Below are positions 1 through 7,293 of a stretch of 41,929 nt of DNA, in pieces. Source of the stretch: Caballeronia hypogeia. Its GTDB lineage: Bacteria > Pseudomonadota > Gammaproteobacteria > Burkholderiales > Burkholderiaceae. The position numbers and the translations under genes were made by a program. Location: NCBI RefSeq assembly GCF_001544875.2, contig NZ_FCOA02000047.1:1-41929 (forward strand), read 5' to 3'. How positions within the stretch are numbered: position 1 is the stretch's first letter; every line of letters begins with the position of its first letter. The notes below the pieces were generated by a model that saw nothing but the letters and a program-made list of their open reading frames with translations, was not told the DNA's origin and did not search any database.

Positions 1-104
1 TTTGGTGACTTTCTTTGCAGCCGCAAAGAAAGTTACCCCCGCCCCGGGGAGGGGCAGAGCTAATAGACCGACACGAAATCAGGATTACACGACGAAGGCA
101 CAAG
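1..104 (-). repeat. Dispersed intergenic repeat, partial copy (left edge)
   Basis: Read on the minus strand this is the front part of the same repeat seen at 4961-5329 and 41411-41720: a GTCGGTCTATTAG motif, a C-rich/G-rich near palindrome, then a hairpin whose arms are ACTTTCTTTGC and GCAAAGAAAGT. The core at 1-60 is identical by eye to the complement-oriented core at about 41451-41510. It lies just 3' of the dehydratase gene and in its reading direction, so it would be the 3' untranslated region of that transcript. The rest of the copy is outside the window. Confidence 0.8.
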
Positions 105-120
105 CAAACCAAAAACCCCC

Positions 121-501
121 TCAAACCTCGTCATACTTGATATAGCGAAACCGCTGATCATCGGAAGGCGTGCCATCGAGCGGCCCATCCTCCTTTCCCG
201 GTTGCCACTGCACGACGTCCTCGATCTTGGAAGCGAGAGCAAGGTCCTTATCCGTAATCCCCTTCGCGGAATGCGTCTTGAGCTTGACCACGACGAACGC
301 ATAAGAAACCGTCAAATCCGGATGATGCCAGGCGGCTTCCGCCAGATGCCCGACGGTGTTCACCACCATCAACGTGCCCTTCCAGCCCTCGGTCTTGAAC
401 TTGCGCCTGAGCCATCCATCCTCGATGTACCAGTGCTTGAGCGCGCCTGTCAGACGTTGCTTGACCTCATCATCGGAATAGACCTTTTCGGCTTGAGCCA
501 T
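121..501 (-). CDS. Pterin-4a-carbinolamine dehydratase (PCD/DCoH family)
   Basis: A 126-residue protein of the 4a-hydroxytetrahydrobiopterin dehydratase family, which dehydrates the pterin carbinolamine formed by aromatic amino-acid hydroxylases. The hallmark His-His-Pro-Asp run of the active site lies in AEAAWHHPDLTVSY. The start at 501 is preferred over 537 because a GGAGG lies seven bases upstream of it. The C-terminal extension (EDGPLDGTPSDDQRFRYIKYDEV) is longer than in the smallest family members. No phenylalanine hydroxylase gene is adjacent; instead the gene is divergent from xoxF, so whether it serves pterin recycling or something tied to the quinoprotein is open. The family call is firm, the physiological role is not. 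Confidence 0.85.
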   Translation of the reverse strand: MAQAEKVYSDDEVKQRLTGALKHWYIEDGWLRRKFKTEGWKGTLMVVNTVGHLAEAAWHHPDLTVSYAFVVVKLKTHSAKGITDKDLALASKIEDVVQWQPGKEDGPLDGTPSDDQRFRYIKYDEV

Positions 502-622
502 GGCGAAGCCTCCAGAAAAAGAAACCACGAAGCCCAAGTATGCGCCAAAGAAAACATGCTGCGATGCGTCATGTCACGCGTTCCGTACGCGTGTTCCATC
601 CCGTTCAGTTTTTCGCGTATTT

Positions 623-649
623 GACACAGTATGTGTCGCTGCCCGACAC
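623..649 (+). promoter_or_regulatory. Overlapping TGTC inverted repeats upstream of xoxF
   Basis: GACACA-GTA-TGTGTC (623-637) is a perfect 6+6 palindrome, and its right half also forms a second one, GTGTCG-CTGCC-CGACAC (633-649). This gives three half-sites in 27 bp. It lies about 75-90 bp upstream of the candidate -24/-12 promoter, the usual place for an enhancer-binding protein site. The binding protein is unknown and no such regulator is in the window. Confidence 0.5.
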
Positions 650-711
650 GAATTAGTTCGAACGCGACAGCCACCCCCGCCAAATTCCCGATTTGAAGCG
701 TCCGCGCAAAA

Positions 712-728
712 CCGGCATGGAATATGCA
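712..728 (+). promoter_or_regulatory. Candidate sigma-54 promoter of the xoxF operon
   Basis: The sequence CCGGCATGGAATATGCA has GG at 714-715 and GC at 726-727 separated by exactly ten bases, and resembles the consensus TGGCACG-N4-TTGCA with three mismatches outside the invariant pairs. It leaves a leader of about 125 bases before the xoxF start at 863. The leader shows no other obvious feature besides the ribosome binding site. GG-N10-GC alone occurs often in GC-rich DNA, so support comes mainly from the matching upstream repeats. Confidence 0.45.
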
Positions 729-862
729 ATTGGCCTCTCTACGCAAGCGCCCGGCTACGTATCGGACGCAGCGCAGCTCGTTACCTGCATTAAGAAGGCG
801 CGCACGATGCAACCGGTAGCGTGGTCATCCTGGGTCGGAGGCATCACCATTCTGGAGGAGAC

Positions 863-2686
863 ATGAACTTACGCACCCTGGTTCTTGGACTGGCGGTGGT
901 CGCAACGGCTGGCCTGAACTCGCTTATGGCACAGGCCGACTCGCAACTCGACAGCCTGATCAAGAACCCCTCGAACTGGGCGGCGCAAGCGGGCGATTAT
1001 TCGAATCACCGCTATAGCACGCTCAAGCAAATCAACGAAAACAACGTCGGCAAGCTACAGGTTGCCTGGACCATGTCCACCGGCGTGCTGCGCGGCCACG
1101 AAGGCTCGCCGCTCGTCATCGGCGACACGATGTATATCCACTCGCCGTTTCCCAACAAGGTCATCGCCATCAACCTGAAGGATCAGACCTTCATCTGGCA
1201 ATACCAGCCGAAGCAGGACAATCAGGTCATCTCGGTGATGTGCTGCGATACGGTCAACCGTGGTCTCGCTTATGGCGACGGCAAGATCTTCCTCCAGCAA
1301 GCCGATACCAAGCTCGTCGCACTCGACGCCAAAACCGGCGACGTCGTCTGGACCGCGCAGAACGGCGATTCCAAGAAGGGCGAAACCAACACCAACGCGC
1401 CGCACGTCTTCGGCGACAAGGTGCTCACCGGCATCTCCGGCGGGGAGTTCGGCGTGCGCGGTCGCCTGATCGCGTACAACATCAAGGATGGCAAGGAAGT
1501 GTGGAAGGCCTATAGCACGGGCCCCGACAACGAAATGCTGTTCGACCCGCAAACGACCATGACCTGGTCCGACGGCAAGATGGTGCCGGTCGGCGCCGAC
1601 TCGTCGCTCAAGACCTGGCAGGGCGACCAGTGGAAGTACGGCGGCGGCACGACCTGGGGCTGGTACGCATGGGACCCGAAGCTCAACCTTGTGTACTACG
1701 GCTCGGGCAATCCGGGCACGTGGAACCCGACGCAGCGCCCCGGCGACAACAAATGGTCGATGACGATCTTCGCCCGCGATCTCAATACGGGCAAGGCGAA
1801 GTGGGTCTATCAGATGACGCCTCACGACGAGTGGGACTATGACGGCGTCAACGAGATGATCCTCTCCGACCTGAACATCGGCGGCAAGACTGTGCCGGCG
1901 ATCGTTCACTTCGACCGCAACGGCTTCGGCTATACGCTGAACCGCGTAACCGGCGAACTGCTCGTGGCGCAGAAGTACGACCCGGCGGTGAACTGGGCCG
2001 ATAGCGTCGATCTGAAGAGCGGCCTGCCGATCCGCAACGCCAGCTACTCGACGCAAAAGGCCGGTCCCGATCACAACGTGAAGGGCATCTGCCCCGCGGC
2101 GCTCGGCTCGAAGGACCAGCAGCCGGCCGCGTTCGATCCGGCCTCGAAGCTGTTCCTCGTGCCGACGAATCACGTCTGCATGGACTACGAGCCGTTCCAG
2201 GTCGATTACGTGTCGGGTCAGCCGTTCGTCGGCGCAACGCTCTCGATGTATCCGGGCCCGAACGAGAACGGCGCGATGGGTAACTTCATCGCGTGGGATG
2301 CGGCCAAGGGCAAGATCGTGTGGTCCAAGCCGGAGCGCTTCTCGGTGTGGTCCGGCGCGCTCGCGACCTCCGGCGGCATCGTGTTCTACGGCACCCTCGA
2401 AGGCTATCTGAAGGCAGTGCGCATCAAGGACGGCAAGGAGCTGTGGAAGTTCAAGACCCCGTCCGGGATCATCGGCAACGTGTTCACGTACCAGTACCAG
2501 GGCAAGCAGTATGTCGGCGTGTACTCGGGCATCGGCGGCTGGGCCGGCATCGGCATGGCGGCGGGTCTCGAGAAGTCGACGGAAGGCCTCGGCGCGGTTG
2601 GCGGCTACAAGGACCTCGCGAAGTACACGGCTCTTGGCGGCACGCTCTTCGTGTTTGCGATTCCCGGTGGTGAAACCTCCCATTAA
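863..2686 (+). CDS. xoxF: Lanthanide-type PQQ-dependent methanol/alcohol dehydrogenase XoxF
   Basis: A 607-residue periplasmic quinoprotein that oxidises methanol (or another primary alcohol) and passes electrons to a cytochrome c. Start 863 follows GGAGGAG and gives a clean signal peptide (about residues 1-25, ending MAQA). The eight-bladed propeller shows the adjacent cysteines of the PQQ-site disulphide ring (Cys127-Cys128 in SVMCCDTVNRG), the metal ligand Glu in GGEFG (195), the Asn ligand in GSGNPGTWNP, and WDYDGVNE with catalytic Asp325 and an extra Asp327. That second Asp marks lanthanide-dependent enzymes; calcium MxaF enzymes have Ala there. No mxaI small-subunit gene follows. Length fits XoxF. 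The natural substrate is not determined by sequence. Confidence 0.95.
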   Translation: MNLRTLVLGLAVVATAGLNSLMAQADSQLDSLIKNPSNWAAQAGDYSNHRYSTLKQINENNVGKLQVAWTMSTGVLRGHEGSPLVIGDTMYIHSPFPNKVIAINLKDQTFIWQYQPKQDNQVISVMCCDTVNRGLAYGDGKIFLQQADTKLVALDAKTGDVVWTAQNGDSKKGETNTNAPHVFGDKVLTGISGGEFGVRGRLIAYNIKDGKEVWKAYSTGPDNEMLFDPQTTMTWSDGKMVPVGADSSLKTWQGDQWKYGGGTTWGWYAWDPKLNLVYYGSGNPGTWNPTQRPGDNKWSMTIFARDLNTGKAKWVYQMTPHDEWDYDGVNEMILSDLNIGGKTVPAIVHFDRNGFGYTLNRVTGELLVAQKYDPAVNWADSVDLKSGLPIRNASYSTQKAGPDHNVKGICPAALGSKDQQPAAFDPASKLFLVPTNHVCMDYEPFQVDYVSGQPFVGATLSMYPGPNENGAMGNFIAWDAAKGKIVWSKPERFSVWSGALATSGGIVFYGTLEGYLKAVRIKDGKELWKFKTPSGIIGNVFTYQYQGKQYVGVYSGIGGWAGIGMAAGLEKSTEGLGAVGGYKDLAKYTALGGTLFVFAIPGGETSH

Positions 2687-2710
2687 TGTGTTTTAGCTGA
2701 AACGCAGCAA

Positions 2711-2739
2711 CGCGCGGCGGCCGCAATGGCCGCCGCGCG
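2711..2739 (+). promoter_or_regulatory. Strong GC hairpin between xoxF and the cytochrome gene
   Basis: A perfect 12-bp stem (CGCGCGGCGGCC / GGCCGCCGCGCG) with a five-base loop lies in the 93-bp gap between the two genes. No T-run follows, so it is unlikely to be a full terminator. A role as a 3'-end stabiliser or partial terminator that sets xoxF mRNA above the downstream genes is plausible. Confidence 0.6.
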
Positions 2740-2779
2740 GAAACACCCCAATACAAGACATGTTCAAGGAGTCAGACGT

Positions 2780-3202
2780 ATGAAAGGCCGATCACTCTTG
2801 CTGCTGACGATGACGCTCGCCGCGTCGCCCGCTTCGTTCGCCCAGACACCGCCTGCGATGCCTGCGCAACTGAAGCCGGTCGCGTATAAGGTCGTCGATG
2901 GCAACAAGGTAGACAGCGATACGCTACAGGGCTGGAAAACGTGGCGTGCACTCGCGTGCGAACGCTGTCACGGGGCGAAGCAGGAAGGTATGGTCGGTCC
3001 GTCGCTGATCGATGCTTTCAAGACACTGGACAAGAACGAATTCCATCGCACCGTGTTCGGCGGGCGCGTGGACAAGGGCATGCCCGATTTCAGCACCAGT
3101 CAGATGATGCAGAAGAACTGGGAGAACCTCTATGCATATCTGAAGGGGCGCTCCGATGGCAAGATCAACCCGGGCGACCTGCAGGCGATCGATGCAAAAT
3201 GA
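2780..3202 (+). CDS. Mono-haem c-type cytochrome, XoxG-like electron acceptor
   Basis: A 140-residue exported cytochrome c. Residues 1-21 form a signal peptide (ending ASFAQ); one haem-binding site CERCH is at 60-64 and the probable axial Met is Met101 in KGMPDF. Start 2780 follows AAGGAG. Its place directly after xoxF suggests it takes electrons from the dehydrogenase and hands them to the terminal oxidase chain, the role known for XoxG. The sequence outside the haem motifs is not distinctive enough to give the gene symbol with certainty. It is smaller than typical class I cytochrome cL partners of MxaF. Confidence 0.85.
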   Translation: MKGRSLLLLTMTLAASPASFAQTPPAMPAQLKPVAYKVVDGNKVDSDTLQGWKTWRALACERCHGAKQEGMVGPSLIDAFKTLDKNEFHRTVFGGRVDKGMPDFSTSQMMQKNWENLYAYLKGRSDGKINPGDLQAIDAK

Positions 3203-3261
3203 GGATGTCGCGCGCGTGATGCGCGGACGTCCGATGATTGCTCTCATACCCGGAGGTGTAG

Positions 3262-4173
3262 ATGTCTGATCGTAATGCAAGCCGCGCCGCTTCGTTCCGA
3301 TTCGTGGCCGCGCTATGCGCGGCATTCGCGACGTTCTCGGCGCAACAGGCTTTCGCGCAGGGAGCGGGCGGCCCCCCGCCCAGCTTGCCGAACAACGACG
3401 GCGCGGATGGCGTGTTGCGCGTCTGCGCCGATCCGAACAACATGCCGCTCTCGAACCAGAAGGGCGAAGGTTACGAGAACAAGATCGCGAGCCAGATGGC
3501 GAACGATTTCGGTTACAAGCTCGAATACACGTACTGGCCGCAACGCATGGGTTTCGTGCGCAACACGCTGCGCGACAAGGTTCCGCAGACCGAGCGTTTC
3601 AAATGCGATCTGATCATCGGCGTGCCGAAGGGCTATGAGCTCACCGCGACGACGCGTCCGTATCTGCATTCCACTTACGCGATGGTGTTCCCGAACAAGC
3701 CCGAATACGCGAGCATCAAGGCGCCTTCGGACCTCGTGAACCTGCCGCCCGAGCAACTGAAGAAAATGAAGCTCGGCATTTTCGTGAAGAGTCCGGCGGT
3801 GGACTGGCTGCTCAGTCAAAACCTGATCGGCCAGGCGGTGTCGTATCAGGGGCAGAGCGGCGATCCCGAAGCTTTCCCCGGCGAGATGATCGAACGTGAT
3901 CTCGCGAAGGGCGATGTCGATGCGGCTTTCGTGTGGGGGCCGATTGCGGGCTACTTCGCGAATCGCTCGGAAAACAAGGTGCGGCTCGTGCCGTTCCCGG
4001 CGGGTCAGCCGATCCGCTTCGACTATGAGATTTCTATGGGCGTGCGTTACGGCGAAAAGGCGTGGCGCGACAAGGTCGATGGGTGGATTGCGTCGAATCA
4101 GCCGAGGATCGATCAGATCCTGTCGAGCTATCAGGTTCCATTGCTGCCGTTGCAGCCGGTGTCCGCGCAATGA
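3262..4173 (+). CDS. xoxJ: Quinoprotein dehydrogenase-associated substrate-binding-like protein (XoxJ-like)
   Basis: A 303-residue periplasmic protein with a signal peptide (about 1-33, ending FAQ) and a type 2 solute-binding fold, beginning VLRVCADPNNMPLSNQKGEGYENKIA. This variant of the extracellular binding proteins occurs next to PQQ dehydrogenases rather than ABC transporters. The MoxJ/XoxJ members are needed for dehydrogenase maturation, perhaps by helping cofactor or metal loading; that role is from related systems and not visible here. The start follows GGAGG. No permease or ATPase is nearby, which argues against a transport role. The next gene overlaps its stop by ATGA. Confidence 0.85.
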   Translation: MSDRNASRAASFRFVAALCAAFATFSAQQAFAQGAGGPPPSLPNNDGADGVLRVCADPNNMPLSNQKGEGYENKIASQMANDFGYKLEYTYWPQRMGFVRNTLRDKVPQTERFKCDLIIGVPKGYELTATTRPYLHSTYAMVFPNKPEYASIKAPSDLVNLPPEQLKKMKLGIFVKSPAVDWLLSQNLIGQAVSYQGQSGDPEAFPGEMIERDLAKGDVDAAFVWGPIAGYFANRSENKVRLVPFPAGQPIRFDYEISMGVRYGEKAWRDKVDGWIASNQPRIDQILSSYQVPLLPLQPVSAQ

Positions 4174-4934
4174 AGAGAATGTACGGGGGTTCCATTTGCG
4201 CGTGGGCGATTGCGTGCGCGGGATTGTTTGCGTCCGCCGGCGCGATGGCCGCCGATGCTCCCGCGGCTTCGGCGCCGAACGTCGAGATCGCGCCGGCGGA
4301 GCGGCTCTTGTTCATGCAGCCGCATTTGAACGGCATCGAGCCGCAGACCGAGCTGGATTATGCGGTGGACTATTCCGGGCCGCCATCGAAGGTGAACGAT
4401 ACGTTGCGCGTGCTCGTCGTGAGTCCGGGCAACAACAAGAACGATGCGCGCGTGACGGATCGCACCGGGAGCGTGAATATTCCGGGCGGGCTGCCGTGCA
4501 ATCCGGCGATCATCTATTTTCTCGAGCACGACATTACGGAGATGGCGCAGCTGACGGGCGGTCAGCGGCGCTATTTTCAGCAGCGTGTGCGGATGGCGCT
4601 TGCGGCGGGGCCGGCGATCACGCCGGTATCGAGCGAATCGCTTGGGTTGGGCAAGCATGCCAAGGCTCAGCAGATCGTTATTCAGCCTTTCTTGAATGAT
4701 CCTAATGCGGAGCGATTCACCAGGTATTTGGGCAAGCGATATACGTTCGTCATGGCCGACGATGTGCCCGGGCAGTTGCTCATGATTCGCACCGAAGTGC
4801 CGGGGGATGGGAATGATTTTGCTCATCCGTTGCAGAAGGAGACGATCGCTTATCAGGGGGCGTTGAAGAATGCCGCCCCGCCGGCGGGGGGCGCGCCTGC
4901 CAAACCTTCTAATGCGCCTCGGGCCAGTCGGTAG
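4170..4934 (+). CDS. Unrecognised exported protein of the xox operon
   Basis: A 254-residue protein that I do not recognise. The start is fixed by the ATGA overlap with the preceding xoxJ-like gene, which implies coupled translation. Residues 1-27 look like a signal peptide (ending AMAA). The mature part has one cysteine (Cys110, in GGLPCNPAI), a segment VLVVSPGNNKNDARV that could be a beta-strand and loop, a helix-like stretch FLEHDITEMAQLTGGQRRYF, and a Pro/Ala-rich tail. No membrane segment beyond the signal is seen. Position as last gene of the operon suggests a periplasmic accessory to the lanthanide dehydrogenase. It is followed by a repeat copy, not a classical terminator. Confidence 0.8.
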   Translation: MKRMYGGSICAWAIACAGLFASAGAMAADAPAASAPNVEIAPAERLLFMQPHLNGIEPQTELDYAVDYSGPPSKVNDTLRVLVVSPGNNKNDARVTDRTGSVNIPGGLPCNPAIIYFLEHDITEMAQLTGGQRRYFQQRVRMALAAGPAITPVSSESLGLGKHAKAQQIVIQPFLNDPNAERFTRYLGKRYTFVMADDVPGQLLMIRTEVPGDGNDFAHPLQKETIAYQGALKNAAPPAGGAPAKPSNAPRASR

Positions 4935-4960
4935 GGTCTTTGCTGGCGCTTGATGTTTCG

Positions 4961-5329
4961 CTCGCTTGTGCTTTCGTGAAATCCTGCTTTGTTGTCGGTC
5001 TATTAGTGTCGCCCCTCCCCGGGGCAGGGGTAACTTTCTTTGCGGCTGCAAAGAAAGTCACCAAAGAAAGCAGCTTTTTGGACCCGGAGTGCTTCGATCT
5101 CGCTCGTCGTTATCGTTCGGAGTGGCCCAGCCTCTACGTGTCTCCCTCGTAGGCCTGACGCGAATTGGATCGCGCACGGTCTGACGAGCTAGAACGTCAA
5201 AGTGGCTGGTTCAGCACGAAAGAGCACCGGCACAGCGCTACGCGCTGCCGCTGGGTCTGCAAGGGAAACCGTCGGTGAGCAAATGCCGCGCGATGGCGCC
5301 GTTAGACCGACACGAACGCAGGATTTCAT
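4961..5329 (+). repeat. Dispersed intergenic repeat, complete copy with terminal inverted repeats
   Basis: This fills the gap between the xox operon and the LysR gene. Left end 4977-5006 (TGAAATCCTG to CTATTAG) is matched in inverted orientation by 5302-5328 (TTAGACCGAC to GGATTTCA). Inside are a C4/G4 near palindrome at 5011-5030, a hairpin with 11-bp arms at 5033-5058, a short T-run, and a distal part with the stem CAGCGC-TAC-GCGCTG. Positions 5104-5298 match the complement of 41735-41929 with no gap and about five mismatches by eye. Open frames in it encode a recurring GVTFFAAAKKVTKESS peptide and are taken as spurious. Confidence 0.85.
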
Positions 5330-5365
5330 GGAAGCAGTTGCACAAAAAATCAGGCCATATCCCCC

Positions 5366-6340
5366 GTGAATTTCATCCGTTCCCTGACCCTGCGCCAGCT
5401 ACAAATCTTCGTGATAGCGAGCCGCTGTCCGAGCTTCGCCCGCGCAGCCGAGGAACTGCACCTCACGCAGCCCGCAGTATCGATGCAAATCCGCCAGCTC
5501 GAAGAAGCTATCGGATTGCCATTATTCGAACGGGTGGCGCGCCGCCTCGCGCTGACGGAAGCCGGCGAAAGACTCTCGCACCACGCCAGCCGCATACTAG
5601 GCGAAATAAAAGACGCAGAAGACGCGATGATGTCGCTCACCCAAGCCGACAGCGGCTCGATAGCGGTAAGCATCGTCAGCTCCGCAACCTATTTCGCGCC
5701 GAAGCTTCTCGCGCTCTACTCGCAGCAGTATCCAAAAGTCGATGTGCATTTCTCCGTCGGCAACCGCGAGACGCTATTGAGGCTCCTGCAGGACAACGCC
5801 ACCGATCTCGCCATCATGGGTCGTCCGCCGCCCGAACTCGGCACGACCGCCGAACCGCTCGCCTATCACCCGCATGTGATCGTCGCACCGCTCTCGCATC
5901 CGTTGCGCCACGCGAAAGGGTTCGACCTGCAGGAACTGGCAAGCGATACGTTCCTGCTCCGCGAGCCAGGCTCCGGCACGCGCGCCGTCGCCGAACACGT
6001 ATTCCGGCAAAACCTCTTCGTGCCCGCGCGCAGCGTCACGCTCGGCAGCAACGAAACCATCAAACAGGCCGTCATGGCCGGCATGGGCGTAAGTCTCATC
6101 TCGCTGCATACGCTCGCGCTCGAATTGCGCACCGGCGAAATCGCCGTGCTCGATGTCAACGGCACGCCTGTCGAACGCACCTGGCAGCTCGTGCATTCGC
6201 GCTCCAAACAACTCTCGCCGACCTGCCTCGCGTTTCGGCGCTTCCTGCTCGAAAACGCCGAGCCGTTTCTCGAACGCGAGTACGCGCCGTTCGGCCTGCG
6301 CAGACCCAAACGCCTCGCCGACGCAGGCGGCGTCCGATGA
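5366..6340 (+). CDS. LysR-family transcriptional regulator
   Basis: A 324-residue LysR-type regulator. The N-terminal winged helix-turn-helix covers about residues 6-65 (LRQLQIFVIASRCPSFARAAEELHLTQPAVSMQ...), followed by the linker helix and a periplasmic-binding-like effector domain (about 90-300) resembling the CbbR group. Its stop overlaps the start of the following hydrolase gene (ATGA), so it is cotranscribed with the relay cassette rather than divergent from its target as most LysR genes are. It is therefore a likely autoregulated activator of that operon, and perhaps of xox too. The effector is unknown. Confidence 0.92.
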   Translation: MNFIRSLTLRQLQIFVIASRCPSFARAAEELHLTQPAVSMQIRQLEEAIGLPLFERVARRLALTEAGERLSHHASRILGEIKDAEDAMMSLTQADSGSIAVSIVSSATYFAPKLLALYSQQYPKVDVHFSVGNRETLLRLLQDNATDLAIMGRPPPELGTTAEPLAYHPHVIVAPLSHPLRHAKGFDLQELASDTFLLREPGSGTRAVAEHVFRQNLFVPARSVTLGSNETIKQAVMAGMGVSLISLHTLALELRTGEIAVLDVNGTPVERTWQLVHSRSKQLSPTCLAFRRFLLENAEPFLEREYAPFGLRRPKRLADAGGVR

Positions 6341-7269
6341 ACCTCACGCCGCGACTACGTCTCCTCACGTTCTTCATACTGATTACATGTGCAACGATCG
6401 CGCGCGGCGCAGATCCGCTAACCATTCAGCAGATCGCCCCGGGCAACTACGCGCATCGCGGTCACGATGATGTCGCGACACGGGCGAACGGCGGAGATAT
6501 CGCGAACGTGGGCTTTATCGTCGGCACGCGCTGCGTCGCGGTGATCGACACGGGCGGCACGCTCGCCGAAGGCCGCGCGTTGCGCGCCGCGATACGCGCG
6601 GTCACGCCGTTGCCGGTGTGCTATGTCATCAACACGCACATGCATCCGGATCACATCTTCGGCAACGCGGCGTTCAAGGACGATCACCCGCAATTCGTCG
6701 GCAGCGCGACACTCGCGCAGGCGGAAGCCTCGCGCGCCGACAACTACATGCGCGCGCTGAATCGGGAACTCGGCAACGCGGCGTCGGGCAGCGAGATTAT
6801 CCCGCCGACGAAGACCATCGATGGCGCAGGCACGCTCGATCTCGGCGACCGCACGCTCTCGCTGCGCACATGGAAAACCGCGCATACCAACAACGATTTG
6901 ACGGTATACGATGAGAAGAGCGGCACGTTGTGGACGGGCGATCTTTTATTCGTCGGCTGTATTCCCGTGGTGGACGGCAGCGTCACGGGCTGGCTCGACG
7001 ACATCGCGCGTATTCGACAGATGAATCCACGTCACGTCGTGCCGGGGCACGGCCCGCTCGACCCGCCGTGGCCACAGGCGCTCGACGACGAGACGCGCTA
7101 TCTCGCCCACCTGGCGCGCGATGTGCGTGCAGCAATCAAAAAGGGCCAAACGATACAGCAGGCCGTCGACAGCATCGGTCTCGAAGAGCGGGACAAATGG
7201 CTCCTGTACGACATCTATCACCGCCGCAACGTGACGGCCGCGTACGCGGAGCTGGAGTGGGAGCAGTAG
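6337..7269 (+). CDS. Quinoprotein relay system metallo-beta-lactamase hydrolase, intact metal site
   Basis: A 310-residue exported MBL-fold protein with a signal peptide (1-24, ending ARG). The complete di-zinc site is visible: HMHPDH (His101, His103, Asp105, His106), His183 in TAHTNND, Asp202 in TGDLLF and His238 in VPGHGP. It belongs to the group of periplasmic zinc hydrolases that accompany PQQ dehydrogenases and a SoxYZ-like carrier (resembling SoxH). A plausible job, by analogy with glyoxalase II-type enzymes, is hydrolysis of a thioester or thiol adduct carried on the following protein. That reaction is inferred. It overlaps the LysR gene by four bases and is followed by the carrier after 24 bp. 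Confidence 0.88.
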   Translation: MNLTPRLRLLTFFILITCATIARGADPLTIQQIAPGNYAHRGHDDVATRANGGDIANVGFIVGTRCVAVIDTGGTLAEGRALRAAIRAVTPLPVCYVINTHMHPDHIFGNAAFKDDHPQFVGSATLAQAEASRADNYMRALNRELGNAASGSEIIPPTKTIDGAGTLDLGDRTLSLRTWKTAHTNNDLTVYDEKSGTLWTGDLLFVGCIPVVDGSVTGWLDDIARIRQMNPRHVVPGHGPLDPPWPQALDDETRYLAHLARDVRAAIKKGQTIQQAVDSIGLEERDKWLLYDIYHRRNVTAAYAELEWEQ

Positions 7270-7293
7270 CGACAGCGCAATTGGAGGGACATC

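Noticed and set aside
1055..2683. 542-codon open frame antisense to xoxF
   Set aside because: GC-rich codon bias produces long open frames on the opposite strand; the translation is Arg/Val/Ala-rich without motifs, and xoxF is unambiguous.
863..2686. Calcium-dependent MxaF as an alternative identity
   Set aside because: The second Asp in WDYDGVNE and the absence of mxaI argue for the lanthanide type.
4940..5184. Small frames encoding GVTFFAAAKKVTKESS-like peptides (also at 41211-41795)
   Set aside because: They lie entirely in the dispersed repeat, several frames are open at once, there is no ribosome binding site and the peptide follows from the hairpin sequence. Treated as spurious.
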